DNA from: Acidimicrobiaceae bacterium
GTDB lineage: Bacteria; Actinomycetota; Acidimicrobiia; Acidimicrobiales; UBA8592
Reading direction: 5' to 3'
Assembly (NCBI GenBank): GCA_002722525.1
Contig: PBMJ01000021.1
Coordinates: 36,947-49,008, forward strand
DNA: 12,062 nt
Shown: one piece after another, positions 1 through 6,510 of the stretch
Layout of the letters: each line of letters starts with the position of its first letter
How positions within the stretch are numbered: the first letter of the stretch is position 1
Notes under the pieces: model-generated
What the model was told of the DNA's origin: nothing
Databases searched by the model: none
The model's input: the letters and a program-made list of their open reading frames with translations, nothing else
Position numbers and translations under genes: made by a program

Positions 1-1376
1 GGTTTCGCCATGTCGACAAATTTTGTGAAATGAGGGAGGAACGCCAAGCGGACCCTGTCAGTAGGTCCAGATCGGTGTTTCGCTATCTGCACCTCAGCCA
101 TACCGGTATCAGAGCTTTCAGGATCATACACCTCATCACGGTAGAGGAACATCACCACATCAGCATCCTGTTCTATTGCTCCAGATTCGCGAAGATCAGA
201 CAACATAGGCCTTTTATCTGAACGAGATTCAAGGTTACGGCTGAGCTGGGAAAGAGCCATTACGGGGCATTCCAACTCTCGAGCCAAGATCTTCAATCCA
301 CGGCTTATTTCAGAGATCTCAACCTGACGGTTCTCAGCTCGATCACGCCCACTCATCAACTGAAGGTAATCAACAACAACGAGCCCAAGGTTCCCTATAC
401 GGCTCTTTAGCCGTCGAGCTTTCGCTCTAATCTCCATGACTGTTGTATTTGGATTATCATCTATCCATATCGGAGCCTCAGCTAAACGACCAACAGCATG
501 GCTGATTTTTGTCCAATCACTATCATTCATCTTCCCTGTTCGTACCTTGCTGGAATCTACTCGTGCTTCCGTACACAGCAACCGTTGGCTGATTTCAAGC
601 TGGCTCATTTCTAGAGAGAAAAACAGTACGGGTGAATTTGCGTTCATAGCGGCATGAGTAGCGATGTTCAGACCAAAGCTTGTCTTCCCCATAGCAGGGC
701 GCGCTCCTACAACGATGAGGTTATTTGGTTGTAATCCAGCGAGAACGCGATCGAGATCTGTAAATCCTGTTGGCGTTCCGGTAACTTCGCTTCCATGTTC
801 TACTAGGTATTCGAGTCGGTTTAAACCATCATCCAGTAAGGAGCGAAGCTCAATAAAGGTATCTTCTGCTCTTCCTTGGGCAAGATTGAAGACGAGTGTT
901 TCTGCTTCATCTAGCGCCTTCACAACATCGTCTGGTTGTGAGTAACCAATCTCCGCTATGTCTGAGCCCGTACTAATAAGGCGGCGTAGCTGAGCATGCG
1001 AATGCACAATCTTTGCATACTCAGTGGTGTTAGTTGCCGCTGGTGTACTTGCTTGCAGCTCTATTAACGTTGCATTGCCACCAATACCGTCTAGTAGATT
1101 CGCTCGAGCGAGTTCATCGGCCACAGTTACAATATCGGCAGGTTCTCCAGCGCCAAAAAGTGACGTTATAGCGTTAAAAATATGTTGGTGGGCTGGCTTG
1201 TAAAAATCGTCAGCAGTAATGACCTCGATCGCATCAGCAACAGCGTCTTTGTTCATTAGCATTGCCCCAATCAATGACTCTTCGGCTGTGAGGTTATGTG
1301 GGGGTACACGTTGGGATCGTCGTTGAACCGGCGCGGCAGTGGTAGGGACCTCAGATGATAAAAATTGATCAGACAT
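1..1376 (-). CDS. dnaB: Replicative DNA helicase DnaB (3' end cut by window edge)
   Basis: DnaB is the hexameric replicative helicase that unwinds DNA ahead of the fork and binds primase. My reverse-strand translation gives 458 codons from the ATG at 1376 to the left edge with no stop. An N-terminal DnaB domain covers about residues 25-130 (PPHNLTAEESLIGAML), followed by a linker and a RecA-like C-terminal domain. Walker A is GARPAMGKTS (224-233), Walker B is GLVVVDYLQL (331-340, Asp336), and the family motif SQLSRNLESR lies at 376-385. The late motif AKHRSGPT (432-439) and LAFLPHFTKFVD (444-455) show that only a few C-terminal residues are missing. No intein interrupts the Walker regions. 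The start has no clear Shine-Dalgarno; a TATAGT box lies 11 bases upstream, so the transcript may have a very short leader or none. It is the last gene of the rpsF cluster. Confidence 0.97.
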   Translation of the reverse strand, partial: MSDQFLSSEVPTTAAPVQRRSQRVPPHNLTAEESLIGAMLMNKDAVADAIEVITADDFYKPAHQHIFNAITSLFGAGEPADIVTVADELARANLLDGIGGNATLIELQASTPAATNTTEYAKIVHSHAQLRRLISTGSDIAEIGYSQPDDVVKALDEAETLVFNLAQGRAEDTFIELRSLLDDGLNRLEYLVEHGSEVTGTPTGFTDLDRVLAGLQPNNLIVVGARPAMGKTSFGLNIATHAAMNANSPVLFFSLEMSQLEISQRLLCTEARVDSSKVRTGKMNDSDWTKISHAVGRLAEAPIWIDDNPNTTVMEIRAKARRLKSRIGNLGLVVVDYLQLMSGRDRAENRQVEISEISRGLKILARELECPVMALSQLSRNLESRSDKRPMLSDLRESGAIEQDADVVMFLYRDEVYDPESSDTGMAEVQIAKHRSGPTDRVRLAFLPHFTKFVDMAK

Positions 1377-1387
1377 ATTTGTTACTA

Positions 1388-1393
1388 ACTATA
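1388..1393 (-). promoter_or_regulatory. Candidate -10 box for dnaB (TATAGT)
   Basis: On the minus strand TATAGT matches the -10 consensus at 5 of 6 bases and lies 11 bases before the dnaB ATG. A TTGTCA sequence lies upstream, but its spacing of 14 is too short to be convincing. Because dnaB has no visible ribosome binding site, a promoter this close would give a nearly leaderless mRNA, which is common in actinobacteria. This is inferred from sequence alone. Confidence 0.3.
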
Positions 1394-1509
1394 AAACACG
1401 GTGGGTATGACAATTTCTGTTTTAGCTACCGCGAGTTACTAAGAATGCCTGACTGCGGCGTGGAACACAAGAGGACAAATTGGGGATTAGTTGTGTTTAT
1501 TTACTTTTT

Positions 1510-1518
1510 TTATCCACA
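1510..1518 (+). other. Perfect DnaA box (TTATCCACA)
   Basis: TTATCCACA is an exact match to the classic high-affinity DnaA box. It sits in the 161-base gap between the cupin gene and dnaB. I found no second box in the window, so this is not an origin. It may be an isolated site that regulates dnaB or titrates DnaA, or it may be chance: an exact 9-mer on either strand of 12 kb has a chance of roughly 1 in 10. Confidence 0.4.
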
Positions 1519-1537
1519 AGGGTTGTGAGTTTATTCT

Positions 1538-1942
1538 TTAATCCTTATTAGGAAATTTTTTGTTGTATTCAACATCAGAAAATGCGTCTGTGTCAAAGAC
1601 ATAGAGCGATCGGAGTGTTTCTTCTCCAGTGTTTGTGATGTGATGTTCTGTCCCACCAGGAATGTAAATCGTGTCACCTTTAGCGACTCGTATGTTCTTT
1701 GATGGCCCATGCAATGTGCCTTGTCCCTCAAGAATGAAATAGATCTGATTTTCTATCTGAGAATGGCCTTGCTGTGGGACTACAGCATTAATGGAAATCT
1801 CTGCCAAGCCAACGGTAAGCCCTTCCGAAGGGGTCTGTTTTCCGCTAATGAGGGTCCGACAGCGAACAATTTCACCTTGGTTTGTTTCCCATTTCTCTAT
1901 TGGGCAGCCTTCCGTGCTGCGAATGATGCGATAGTCAGACAA
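1538..1942 (-). CDS. Small single-domain cupin protein
   Basis: The 134-residue protein is one cupin beta-barrel. Cupin motif 1 is centred on GHSQIENQIYFILEGQG (59-75), and motif 2 is PGGTEHHITN (95-104). His60 and His100 match two usual metal ligands. The second motif-1 histidine is Gln62, and the position usually held by Glu, Gln or His is Gln66, so metal binding may be altered. The substrate cannot be told from sequence; cupin_2 proteins include isomerases, dioxygenases and sugar-binding regulators. The start is TTG at 1942, five bases after the rplI stop, with only a weak purine stretch before it, so it is probably translated by coupling to rplI. Its place between rplI and dnaB is not part of the usual rpsF-ssb-rpsR-rplI-dnaB order, so it looks like a lineage-specific insertion. 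The family call is firm and the function unknown. Confidence 0.85.
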   Translation of the reverse strand: MSDYRIIRSTEGCPIEKWETNQGEIVRCRTLISGKQTPSEGLTVGLAEISINAVVPQQGHSQIENQIYFILEGQGTLHGPSKNIRVAKGDTIYIPGGTEHHITNTGEETLRSLYVFDTDAFSDVEYNKKFPNKD

Positions 1943-1947
1943 TCGCT

Positions 1948-2400
1948 TTATTCGCTATCTGCCACCACTTCAATAGTGACTGAGAATTCTACGTCTGGAT
2001 GCGGTCGAGCCATCACTTCATATGTCCCGATTTCCTTAATAGTCTCAGATAGTTGGAGGTCTTTGCGATCAAGTGTCACATTTGCTTGGGTTTCTAAAGC
2101 ATTTGCAATATCAGAAGTAGTAACTGATCCAAAGAGTTTTCCTCCTTCACCAGCGTTCATACTTATAGTGATTGATTTCTCAGTTAATCGGGATGCTATT
2201 TCTTCAGCGACAGATCGTTCTTCTGCAGCTTTTAGTTCTCGTGATTTTCTCATCCGTTCGGCTTCTCGCTGAGCACCAGCAGTAGCTTTAAATGCTAGAC
2301 CTTTTGGTATGAGCTTATTTTGAGCAAATCCGTCTGAAATATCGACAATGTCTCCCTTGTAGCCAACTCCCTCAACATCGGTTCGTAGTACAACTTTCAC
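1948..2400 (-). CDS. rplI: 50S ribosomal protein bL9
   Basis: bL9 is an elongated protein of the large subunit near the L1 stalk. The 150 residues match the normal family length. The N-terminal domain has the signature KVVLRTDVEGVGYKGDIVDI (2-21) followed by DGFAQNKLIPKGLA, then a long connecting helix rich in Arg, Glu and Lys (about 42-75), and a C-terminal domain containing GKLFGSVTTSDIANAL. The start is GTG at 2400, overlapping the rpsR stop in GTGA, so the two genes are translationally coupled. It lies in the rpsF-ssb-rpsR-rplI cluster, and a cupin gene follows after five bases. Confidence 0.98.
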   Translation of the reverse strand: MKVVLRTDVEGVGYKGDIVDISDGFAQNKLIPKGLAFKATAGAQREAERMRKSRELKAAEERSVAEEIASRLTEKSITISMNAGEGGKLFGSVTTSDIANALETQANVTLDRKDLQLSETIKEIGTYEVMARPHPDVEFSVTIEVVADSE

Positions 2401-2894
2401 TCTGGAGTCTCCTCTTTCTTTGTTTCTTCAGAAGTATCTAGTGCTTCAGGAGCAGATGTTTCCATTTCTGGTTGTTGTGGAACTTCAACATTTATTAGCT
2501 CTTCATTTTCTGAAGGTGCCTCATTTTGTTCTTGTGTTGGTTCTAAGTCTTTCTTCGGTGGTCGATCATCTCTAGGCGGTCGGTTATCGTCCCTGTTTCG
2601 GCGGTCTCCTCCGCGCCCTCCACGTTGGGTTGTAATTCGATTTGTGTAAGGAAGCAGAGCCATCTCGCGTGCATTCTTAATTGCCATAGCAACGTCTCTC
2701 TGTTGTTGTGCGCTGTTACCAGTAACACGACGAGCTCGTATCTTGGCCCGGTCGGATACAAAACGTCGGAGTAGGTTGATGTCTTTCCAGTCGATGTAGT
2801 CAATTTTTTCCTGTGTAAGGATGGAAACTTTCTTCTTTCCGCGTCGGGCATCAGGAGAGGGTTTCATACCTTTTCTTTTTTTGGTTGGAGGCAT
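2397..2894 (-). CDS. rpsR: 30S ribosomal protein bS18 with long charged C-terminal tail
   Basis: bS18 binds 16S rRNA on the small-subunit platform as a partner of bS6. Residues about 24-85 are the ordinary core, including DINLLRRFVSDRAKIRARRV (38-57) and AIKNAREMALLPYT (71-84). No zinc-binding cysteines are present. Family members are usually about 70-90 residues, but this one is 165. After LPYT comes an Arg/Gly/Asp-rich stretch (88-115, with RGGRGGDRR), then a Glu/Pro/Thr/Ser-rich acidic tail (116-165) ending EETKKEETPE. The tail is in frame and its stop overlaps the rplI GTG, so it is part of the native gene and not a misread intergenic region. It begins 12 bases after ssb with a weak AGAAG ribosome binding site. 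The core is certain; the role of the tail is unknown. Confidence 0.96.
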   Translation of the reverse strand: MPPTKKRKGMKPSPDARRGKKKVSILTQEKIDYIDWKDINLLRRFVSDRAKIRARRVTGNSAQQQRDVAMAIKNAREMALLPYTNRITTQRGGRGGDRRNRDDNRPPRDDRPPKKDLEPTQEQNEAPSENEELINVEVPQQPEMETSAPEALDTSEETKKEETPE

Positions 2895-2906
2895 TTTTAC
2901 TTCTTT

Positions 2907-3344
2907 CTAGAAGGGTTCTTCATTTGGGTCATACGCTGGAGGTTGTTCGGGAGCGGGTGCTGAACCGCTACCGAAATCTCCACCGCTGCGTTCATTTCTG
3001 GTTACTTGTGCTGTGGCCCATTTAAGGCTTGGACTAACTTCATCAGCCTGTATCTCGACTCTTGATCGAGTTTGTCCGCTATCTCGATCATCCCAAGACT
3101 GGTAATCGATACGTCCATAAACAACGACACGCATTCCTTTCGTCAAAGTTTCAGCACAATTCTCTGCGAGTTCACGCCAACATGTGACGTTAAAAAAGTG
3201 GGATTTATCTTCACCCCCATTAGGTCCAGACCGTTGATTCCAAGCGACACCCAAACTGCATACTGCAACGCCAGATTGAGTAAATCTCAGTTCTGGGTCT
3301 CGAGTAAGATTCCCTACGATTACGATGTTGTTGTCAAATGCCAT
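2907..3344 (-). CDS. ssb: Single-stranded DNA-binding protein SSB
   Basis: SSB coats single-stranded DNA during replication, recombination and repair and recruits partners through its C-terminal tip. The 145 residues hold an OB fold (about 4-108) with NIVIVGNLTRDPELRFTQSG (6-25), FFNVTCWRELAENCAETL and MRVVVYGRIDYQSW. A short Gly/Pro-rich flexible linker follows, ending in DPNEEPF, the acidic tip that docks partner proteins. It starts at ATG 3344 with AAGGA eight bases upstream. It lies 42 bases after rpsF and 12 bases before rpsR, the conserved S6-SSB-S18 order. The linker is shorter than in many high-GC actinobacteria. Confidence 0.98.
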   Translation of the reverse strand: MAFDNNIVIVGNLTRDPELRFTQSGVAVCSLGVAWNQRSGPNGGEDKSHFFNVTCWRELAENCAETLTKGMRVVVYGRIDYQSWDDRDSGQTRSRVEIQADEVSPSLKWATAQVTRNERSGGDFGSGSAPAPEQPPAYDPNEEPF

Positions 3345-3386
3345 GATCTTTATCCTTGCTACGTGGTTCCCTTGTTACCAACCTAG

Positions 3387-3716
3387 TCAACTTTTTTCTA
3401 TTAGTCCTCGCTGAATCGCTTCCTGTTCTGGAAGGCGAATAAGTTTGTGTCGAACAACTTCATCAACGAGACGTAATTGTCTTTCAAGCGGTTCCATATC
3501 TATTTGTCCTGTTGTCATCTCAAGGACAACATAATGGCCTTCGGTTTTGTGGTTAATTTCGTAGGCGAATTTGCGTTTTCCCCACTTATCGGTTTTTGCT
3601 ATTTGCCCATTGTGGCCTTTGATCCAGGCGTCAACATCTTGGACAATTTCATCAACCTTGGCGTCTTCTTCGTCGCCATCAACAATGATCATGATTTCGT
3701 AAGCTCGTGTAGTCAC
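3387..3716 (-). CDS. rpsF: 30S ribosomal protein bS6
   Basis: bS6 binds 16S rRNA with bS18 on the 30S platform. The 109-residue protein begins VTTRAYEIMIIVDGD and continues with WGKRKFAYEINHKTEGHYVV and PLERQLRLVDEVVRHKLIRL, all typical of the family. An upstream in-frame ATG at 3746 would add ten residues, but these would translate the Shine-Dalgarno itself (AGGAGGT). The GTG at 3716, eleven bases after that site, is therefore the better start and matches the normal N-terminus. A stable hairpin immediately upstream could bind the S6:S18 complex and control the cluster. It is the first of the ribosomal-replication genes, downstream of panB. Confidence 0.96.
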   Translation of the reverse strand: MTTRAYEIMIIVDGDEEDAKVDEIVQDVDAWIKGHNGQIAKTDKWGKRKFAYEINHKTEGHYVVLEMTTGQIDMEPLERQLRLVDEVVRHKLIRLPEQEAIQRGLIEKS

Positions 3717-3727
3717 AACGAGTATGT

Positions 3728-3736
3728 ACCTCCTCT
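3728..3736 (-). promoter_or_regulatory. Strong ribosome binding site that sets the rpsF start
   Basis: AGAGGAGGT on the minus strand is close to the full anti-16S complement. It lies 11 bases before GTG 3716 and inside the codons that would be read from the upstream ATG 3746, which argues for the GTG start. Confidence 0.65.
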
Positions 3737-3738
3737 GG

Positions 3739-3777
3739 ACCCGCATGCGGGGCCCCCAGTGGTACCTGGGGGCAGGT
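3739..3777 (-). promoter_or_regulatory. Candidate S6:S18-binding leader of the rpsF mRNA
   Basis: On the minus strand the RNA can fold into an outer stem ACCUG (3777-3773) with CGGGU (3743-3739), and an inner stem CCCCCAG (3772-3766) with CUGGGGG (3759-3753) closed by a six-base loop. Between the stems, only on the 3' side, is a nine-base bulge CCCCGCAUG that contains CCG. Published S6:S18 leaders of rpsF have two stems separated by a 3' bulge with a conserved CCG that mimics the 16S rRNA site. The rpsF Shine-Dalgarno starts a few bases after the outer stem, so protein binding could block initiation. A competing fold is the CCCGCATGCGGG palindrome (3740-3751). The stems are seen; the regulatory role is inferred. 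Confidence 0.55.
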
Positions 3778-3823
3778 TAAATTTGTTCTGATAAGCGTAG
3801 TGGCTTTACGAATAAATACCGAC

Positions 3824-4708
3824 CTACCAGCTTCCTAAAGGATTGTCTTTGAGTGAGTGTGGCTTGCTATAGAGTCCGAGCGTTTCGATCTCATCATCAG
3901 ATAATTGATAGCTTTCATCCTGCGTTGGGAAGTTTTTGTGACGGACATCATCTGCGAATGACTTTAATGCTTCGATTGTCGTTTCTTTGAGGTTTGCGTA
4001 CGTGCGTACGAATTTGGGTTGCAAGTCTTGGTTAATGCCTAGAAGGTCATGGAAGACGAGGACTTGCCCGTCACAATCAGGTCCTGCCCCGATACCGATA
4101 GTTGGGATATCTATTGATTCTGTGATGAGTTTGCCAACTACCGAGGGTACACACTCGAGAACTATTCCGAAGCACCCTGCGTGGGCGAGTGCTTTCGCTT
4201 CGTTTGAAATGGTAATTGCAGCGTTCGTTGTTTTTCCTTGAATTTTATAGCCACCTAACGACAAGATGGACTGCGGGGTCAATCCAAGGTGTCCCATCAC
4301 GGGGATTTCTGCTTTGCATATGGCTTCGATCATCGGAATACGGTCATAGCCGCCTTCCAGTTTTACGGCTTGCGCTCCAGCTCGGATTAGTTGAGCTGCA
4401 TTCTTAACGGTTTCTTCCGGAGAAATGTGATAGCTAAGCCATGGAAGGTCAGCAACGACAAAGGCATCGGGTTCTGCTCTGGCGACTGCGGCGGTGTGAT
4501 GCGCCATGTCATCGATGGTTACTTTCAGTGTGTCATCGTATCCGAGGACGACCATGCCGAGACTATCGCCGACGAGGATAATATCTGCTCCGGCTTCTGT
4601 AACCATTTTGGCACCTGGGGCGTCATAGGCAGTGAGCATGACAAGAGGACTGTTTCCATCTCGTACTTTATAAGATGAGATTTTTGGTGCAGTCCAATTC
4701 ATTCCCAT
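3824..4708 (-). CDS. panB: 3-methyl-2-oxobutanoate hydroxymethyltransferase (ketopantoate synthesis)
   Basis: PanB transfers a hydroxymethyl group from 5,10-methylenetetrahydrofolate to 2-oxoisovalerate, giving ketopantoate, the first committed step to pantothenate and CoA in the cytoplasm. The 294 residues form a TIM barrel with the expected landmarks: MLTAYDAPGAKM (24-35), ILVGDSLGMV (44-53, Asp48 for the metal), VVADLPWLSY (84-93, Asp87), AVKLEGG (114-120), PVMGHLGLTPQS (136-147), IVLECVPS (182-189, catalytic Glu185) and IPTIGIGAGP (201-210). A tail of about 30 residues extends beyond the E. coli length of 264. An in-frame TTG at 4729 exists, but it would overlap the ribosome binding site GGAGG; the ATG at 4708, ten bases after it, is preferred. 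It precedes rpsF by 107 bases and may be co-transcribed with it. Other pantothenate genes are not in the window. Confidence 0.97.
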   Translation of the reverse strand: MGMNWTAPKISSYKVRDGNSPLVMLTAYDAPGAKMVTEAGADIILVGDSLGMVVLGYDDTLKVTIDDMAHHTAAVARAEPDAFVVADLPWLSYHISPEETVKNAAQLIRAGAQAVKLEGGYDRIPMIEAICKAEIPVMGHLGLTPQSILSLGGYKIQGKTTNAAITISNEAKALAHAGCFGIVLECVPSVVGKLITESIDIPTIGIGAGPDCDGQVLVFHDLLGINQDLQPKFVRTYANLKETTIEALKSFADDVRHKNFPTQDESYQLSDDEIETLGLYSKPHSLKDNPLGSW

Positions 4709-4765
4709 TGTTCTTTTTCCTCCAAGCAAAGATGGCCTCGTATGTACTGCTCATAGTGTAGGGCT

Positions 4766-4793
4766 TTTATAGAAATATGGACAGTGAAGTGAA
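4766..4793 (-). promoter_or_regulatory. Candidate sigma-70 type promoter for panB
   Basis: On the minus strand TTCACT (4793-4788) is followed after 16 bases by TATAAA (4771-4766), which matches the -10 consensus at 5 of 6 bases. Transcription would begin near 4759, giving a leader of about 50 bases to panB. The same TTCAC-type -35 sequence appears in both candidate promoters of the divergent region near 9320-9360. Confidence 0.45.
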
Positions 4794-4841
4794 AAAAGGT
4801 CTCTGAACAGGGTTTTCTAATACATGAACAAAATTAAAAAA

Positions 4842-4863
4842 CTATTTATAAGGGTTTAAATAG
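4842..4863. repeat. AT-rich 7-base inverted repeat upstream of the exported-protein gene
   Basis: CTATTTA (4842-4848) and TAAATAG (4857-4863) are perfect inverted arms around an eight-base spacer. The repeat lies in the 251-base gap between divergent panB and the exported-protein gene. It could be an operator or a weak hairpin. There is no T-tract to make it a terminator, and in such AT-rich DNA chance is possible. I see no convincing promoter for the plus-strand gene in this gap. Confidence 0.3.
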
Positions 4864-4948
4864 CTCCGATGATTCTTGTTGGAAAAAATTTTTTTGGGGT
4901 GTAGGGAATACGCCATTTCATGGTCTACCTATCACAAAAACATAGCCT

Positions 4949-4954
4949 AGGAGG
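4949..4954 (+). promoter_or_regulatory. Strong ribosome binding site of the exported-protein gene
   Basis: AGGAGG lies five bases before ATG 4960 and is one of the best sites in the window. It supports this unrecognised reading frame as a real, well-translated gene. Confidence 0.7.
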
Positions 4955-4959
4955 CGAAA

Positions 4960-5424
4960 ATGAAAACACGAACAAAGATAACCATCACCCTAGCGGTAGG
5001 AATAGGCCTGTTCCTTAGTTCCATGGGGGTAGCATCAGCAAAACCACACATCACAACATGGGTCAAAGCGCCAGCCATTTCTATTGAAGAAGCGAAAGAT
5101 AGTTACACGAATTCCGGTAGAGTCCTCTACTTTCAGAATTCAAACCATCTCTCTGGGTTCTCCCATCATGCGAACGTAGATAAGGTTCAGCAAGAAGAGA
5201 ACCTCTTCGAGAACATCAGAGTGACTCTCAAAGAGGAAACCTTGCAAGTCCAGCTAGATGTGGGCCCGGTGAATATTGAGCAGCCAGAAATATCATTTGA
5301 GGATACTGACATTAATTCCGACAGCGACCTCGATATGAATGATACGACGGTAGGTGTGTCTGATATCTGGACCAACGTTAGTGGGACTCGTCTATACGCT
5401 AACTTCGTACCATTTAGTTTCTAA
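4960..5424 (+). CDS. Exported protein of unknown function
   Basis: I do not recognise this 154-residue protein. It begins with a clear Sec signal peptide: a basic start (MKTRTK), a hydrophobic core (about 7-22) and the cleavage motif ASA before Lys28, leaving a mature part of about 127 residues. There is no lipobox cysteine, no cysteine at all, and no second membrane segment, so it should be released or loosely wall-bound. The mature chain is acidic, with alternating polar and hydrophobic residues that suggest beta strands (for example VQLDVGPVNIEQPEISF), an Asp/Ser-rich stretch (DINSDSDLDMND, 117-128) and an aromatic C-terminus (FVPFSF). A strong AGGAGG and the signal peptide support it as a gene. 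It stands alone on the plus strand between two minus-strand groups. Confidence 0.8.
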   Translation: MKTRTKITITLAVGIGLFLSSMGVASAKPHITTWVKAPAISIEEAKDSYTNSGRVLYFQNSNHLSGFSHHANVDKVQQEENLFENIRVTLKEETLQVQLDVGPVNIEQPEISFEDTDINSDSDLDMNDTTVGVSDIWTNVSGTRLYANFVPFSF

Positions 5425-5427
5425 GGC

Positions 5428-5450
5428 TTGACTAGTAGATCCTGAGTCAA
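5428..5450. repeat. Short inverted repeat between convergent genes
   Basis: TTGACT (5428-5433) and AGTCAA (5445-5450) form a six-base dyad in the 48-base gap between the ends of the exported-protein gene and the luciferase-like gene. This is where a bidirectional terminator would be expected, but the stem is short and AT-containing and no T-run follows, so the role is doubtful. Confidence 0.25.
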
Positions 5451-5472
5451 AATAGGAAGATCGAGACCAGGG

Positions 5473-6429
5473 TCAGGGTTGAGAAGTTGCATCGACGAAT
5501 AGTTGGAGGCTTTCCCATCCTACGTCAATCGGCATTCCTCCACAGAGGGGATGGTGAATGATTCGTTCAAGGGTTGCCGCCTCGTCTGGGGTGATAATTT
5601 GATATATTCCCTCCGACCGGAGTTCTTCAGGTGTTGTTGCATGAGAATGAACAGCTGAAGAAATGTCGGAGGTTTGCCAGCTTGAATACATTGAGGCTTC
5701 ATTCAGAAAGTATTGTCCAAGTTCTGCCCAAGCCTTGTCAGGGTCTTCAGCGACAAGTGTCATTTTTGTCTCATCATCTGGCATAGCGCAAAATCCTTGA
5801 GTTCCATGCTTTTCGCATTGTTCGTAATAGTAGGCCTCAAGTTCGGGCATGTTCGCTGCAGGTGAAAGGGGTAGGCCAAAACGTGCAGCACGCCGTGCAG
5901 CGACTTTACTAGTTCCTCCGATCATAATGAACGGATGCGGTTTCGTTACAGGTGTTGGCTGAATCTGGTGTGTTCCCCCGTTGTATTCAAATGGTTCACC
6001 GGACCAGGCTTTGAGAAGAATCTCTATGGATTCATCCATGATCTTTCCCCTCCGGTTCCAATCTTTCCCTAAGAGTTGGTATTCGCTTGGTCGGTAGCCA
6101 AGGCCAAGGATGACAGTTAGTCGACCGCCGCTCATGAGGTCGATCACGGCAATGTCTTCAGCGACTCGAATTGGGTCATGTAGGGGTAAGAGCAACGCCG
6201 ATACTGATGCGGCGAGATTCGCCGTCCGAGAAAGTACCGCTCCAGCGTTTAGGAGAGGGGTGGGGCTCCACGCGTTCTCAGCACCGTGGTGTTCTTCGAA
6301 TGTTGCCATGAAAAACCCGTTTGTATCAGCAAAGGCCGCCATTTCTAGCATTGCCTTATAACGGGCAGAGAGGGAATCAGCATCTAGGGAAGGGTCAATG
6401 AGGTTGAATCGGACAAGTGACATTGGCAT
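5473..6429 (-). CDS. Luciferase-like (LLM class) flavin-dependent oxidoreductase
   Basis: The 318-residue protein has the bacterial-luciferase TIM-barrel fold, whose members use reduced FMN or coenzyme F420 for monooxygenation or hydride transfer. Visible family marks are FEEHHG near residues 44-49, a core of the form DPIRVAEDIAVIDLMSGGRL followed by ILGLGYRPSEY, and PFIMIGGTSKVAARRAARFG. The substrate and the choice of FMN or F420 cannot be read from the sequence; F420-dependent members are common in actinobacteria. A GTG at 6489 would add 20 residues, but GGAGG lies seven bases before ATG 6429, so the shorter form (MPMSLVRFNL) is preferred. It follows the DUF5318-like gene by 81 bases on the same strand and ends the minus-strand group. 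Confidence 0.92.
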   Translation of the reverse strand: MPMSLVRFNLIDPSLDADSLSARYKAMLEMAAFADTNGFFMATFEEHHGAENAWSPTPLLNAGAVLSRTANLAASVSALLLPLHDPIRVAEDIAVIDLMSGGRLTVILGLGYRPSEYQLLGKDWNRRGKIMDESIEILLKAWSGEPFEYNGGTHQIQPTPVTKPHPFIMIGGTSKVAARRAARFGLPLSPAANMPELEAYYYEQCEKHGTQGFCAMPDDETKMTLVAEDPDKAWAELGQYFLNEASMYSSWQTSDISSAVHSHATTPEELRSEGIYQIITPDEAATLERIIHHPLCGGMPIDVGWESLQLFVDATSQP

Positions 6430-6510
6430 ATATGGTCCTCCAAACTTCTCTTTATGCTCAAGGTAGCCCAAATGACTCTCCGGAGACACATGGTAGAAAT
6501 GATAAGAAGG

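Noticed and set aside
664..945. Plus-strand frames over dnaB
   Set aside because: They are shadows of the dnaB gene, whose minus-strand translation is conserved throughout.
1500..1530. CACAA-CCC-TTGTG hairpin beside a T-run as a terminator after the cupin gene
   Set aside because: For minus-strand transcription the hairpin is followed by A residues and not T residues, and the stem has only five pairs. It also overlaps the DnaA box.
1709..2272. Plus-strand open frame of 187 codons
   Set aside because: It lies opposite the cupin and rplI genes, both clearly real, and its translation shows no family resemblance and has no ribosome binding site.
3740..3773. GC-rich hairpins between panB and rpsF as an intrinsic terminator for panB
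   Set aside because: No T-run follows on the minus strand; the next feature is the rpsF ribosome binding site, so a regulatory leader fits better.
4881..4896. A-run followed by T-run (AAAAAATTTTTTT) as a terminator or promoter
   Set aside because: There is no GC stem, and no -35/-10 pair with acceptable spacing could be built on it; it may only bend DNA.
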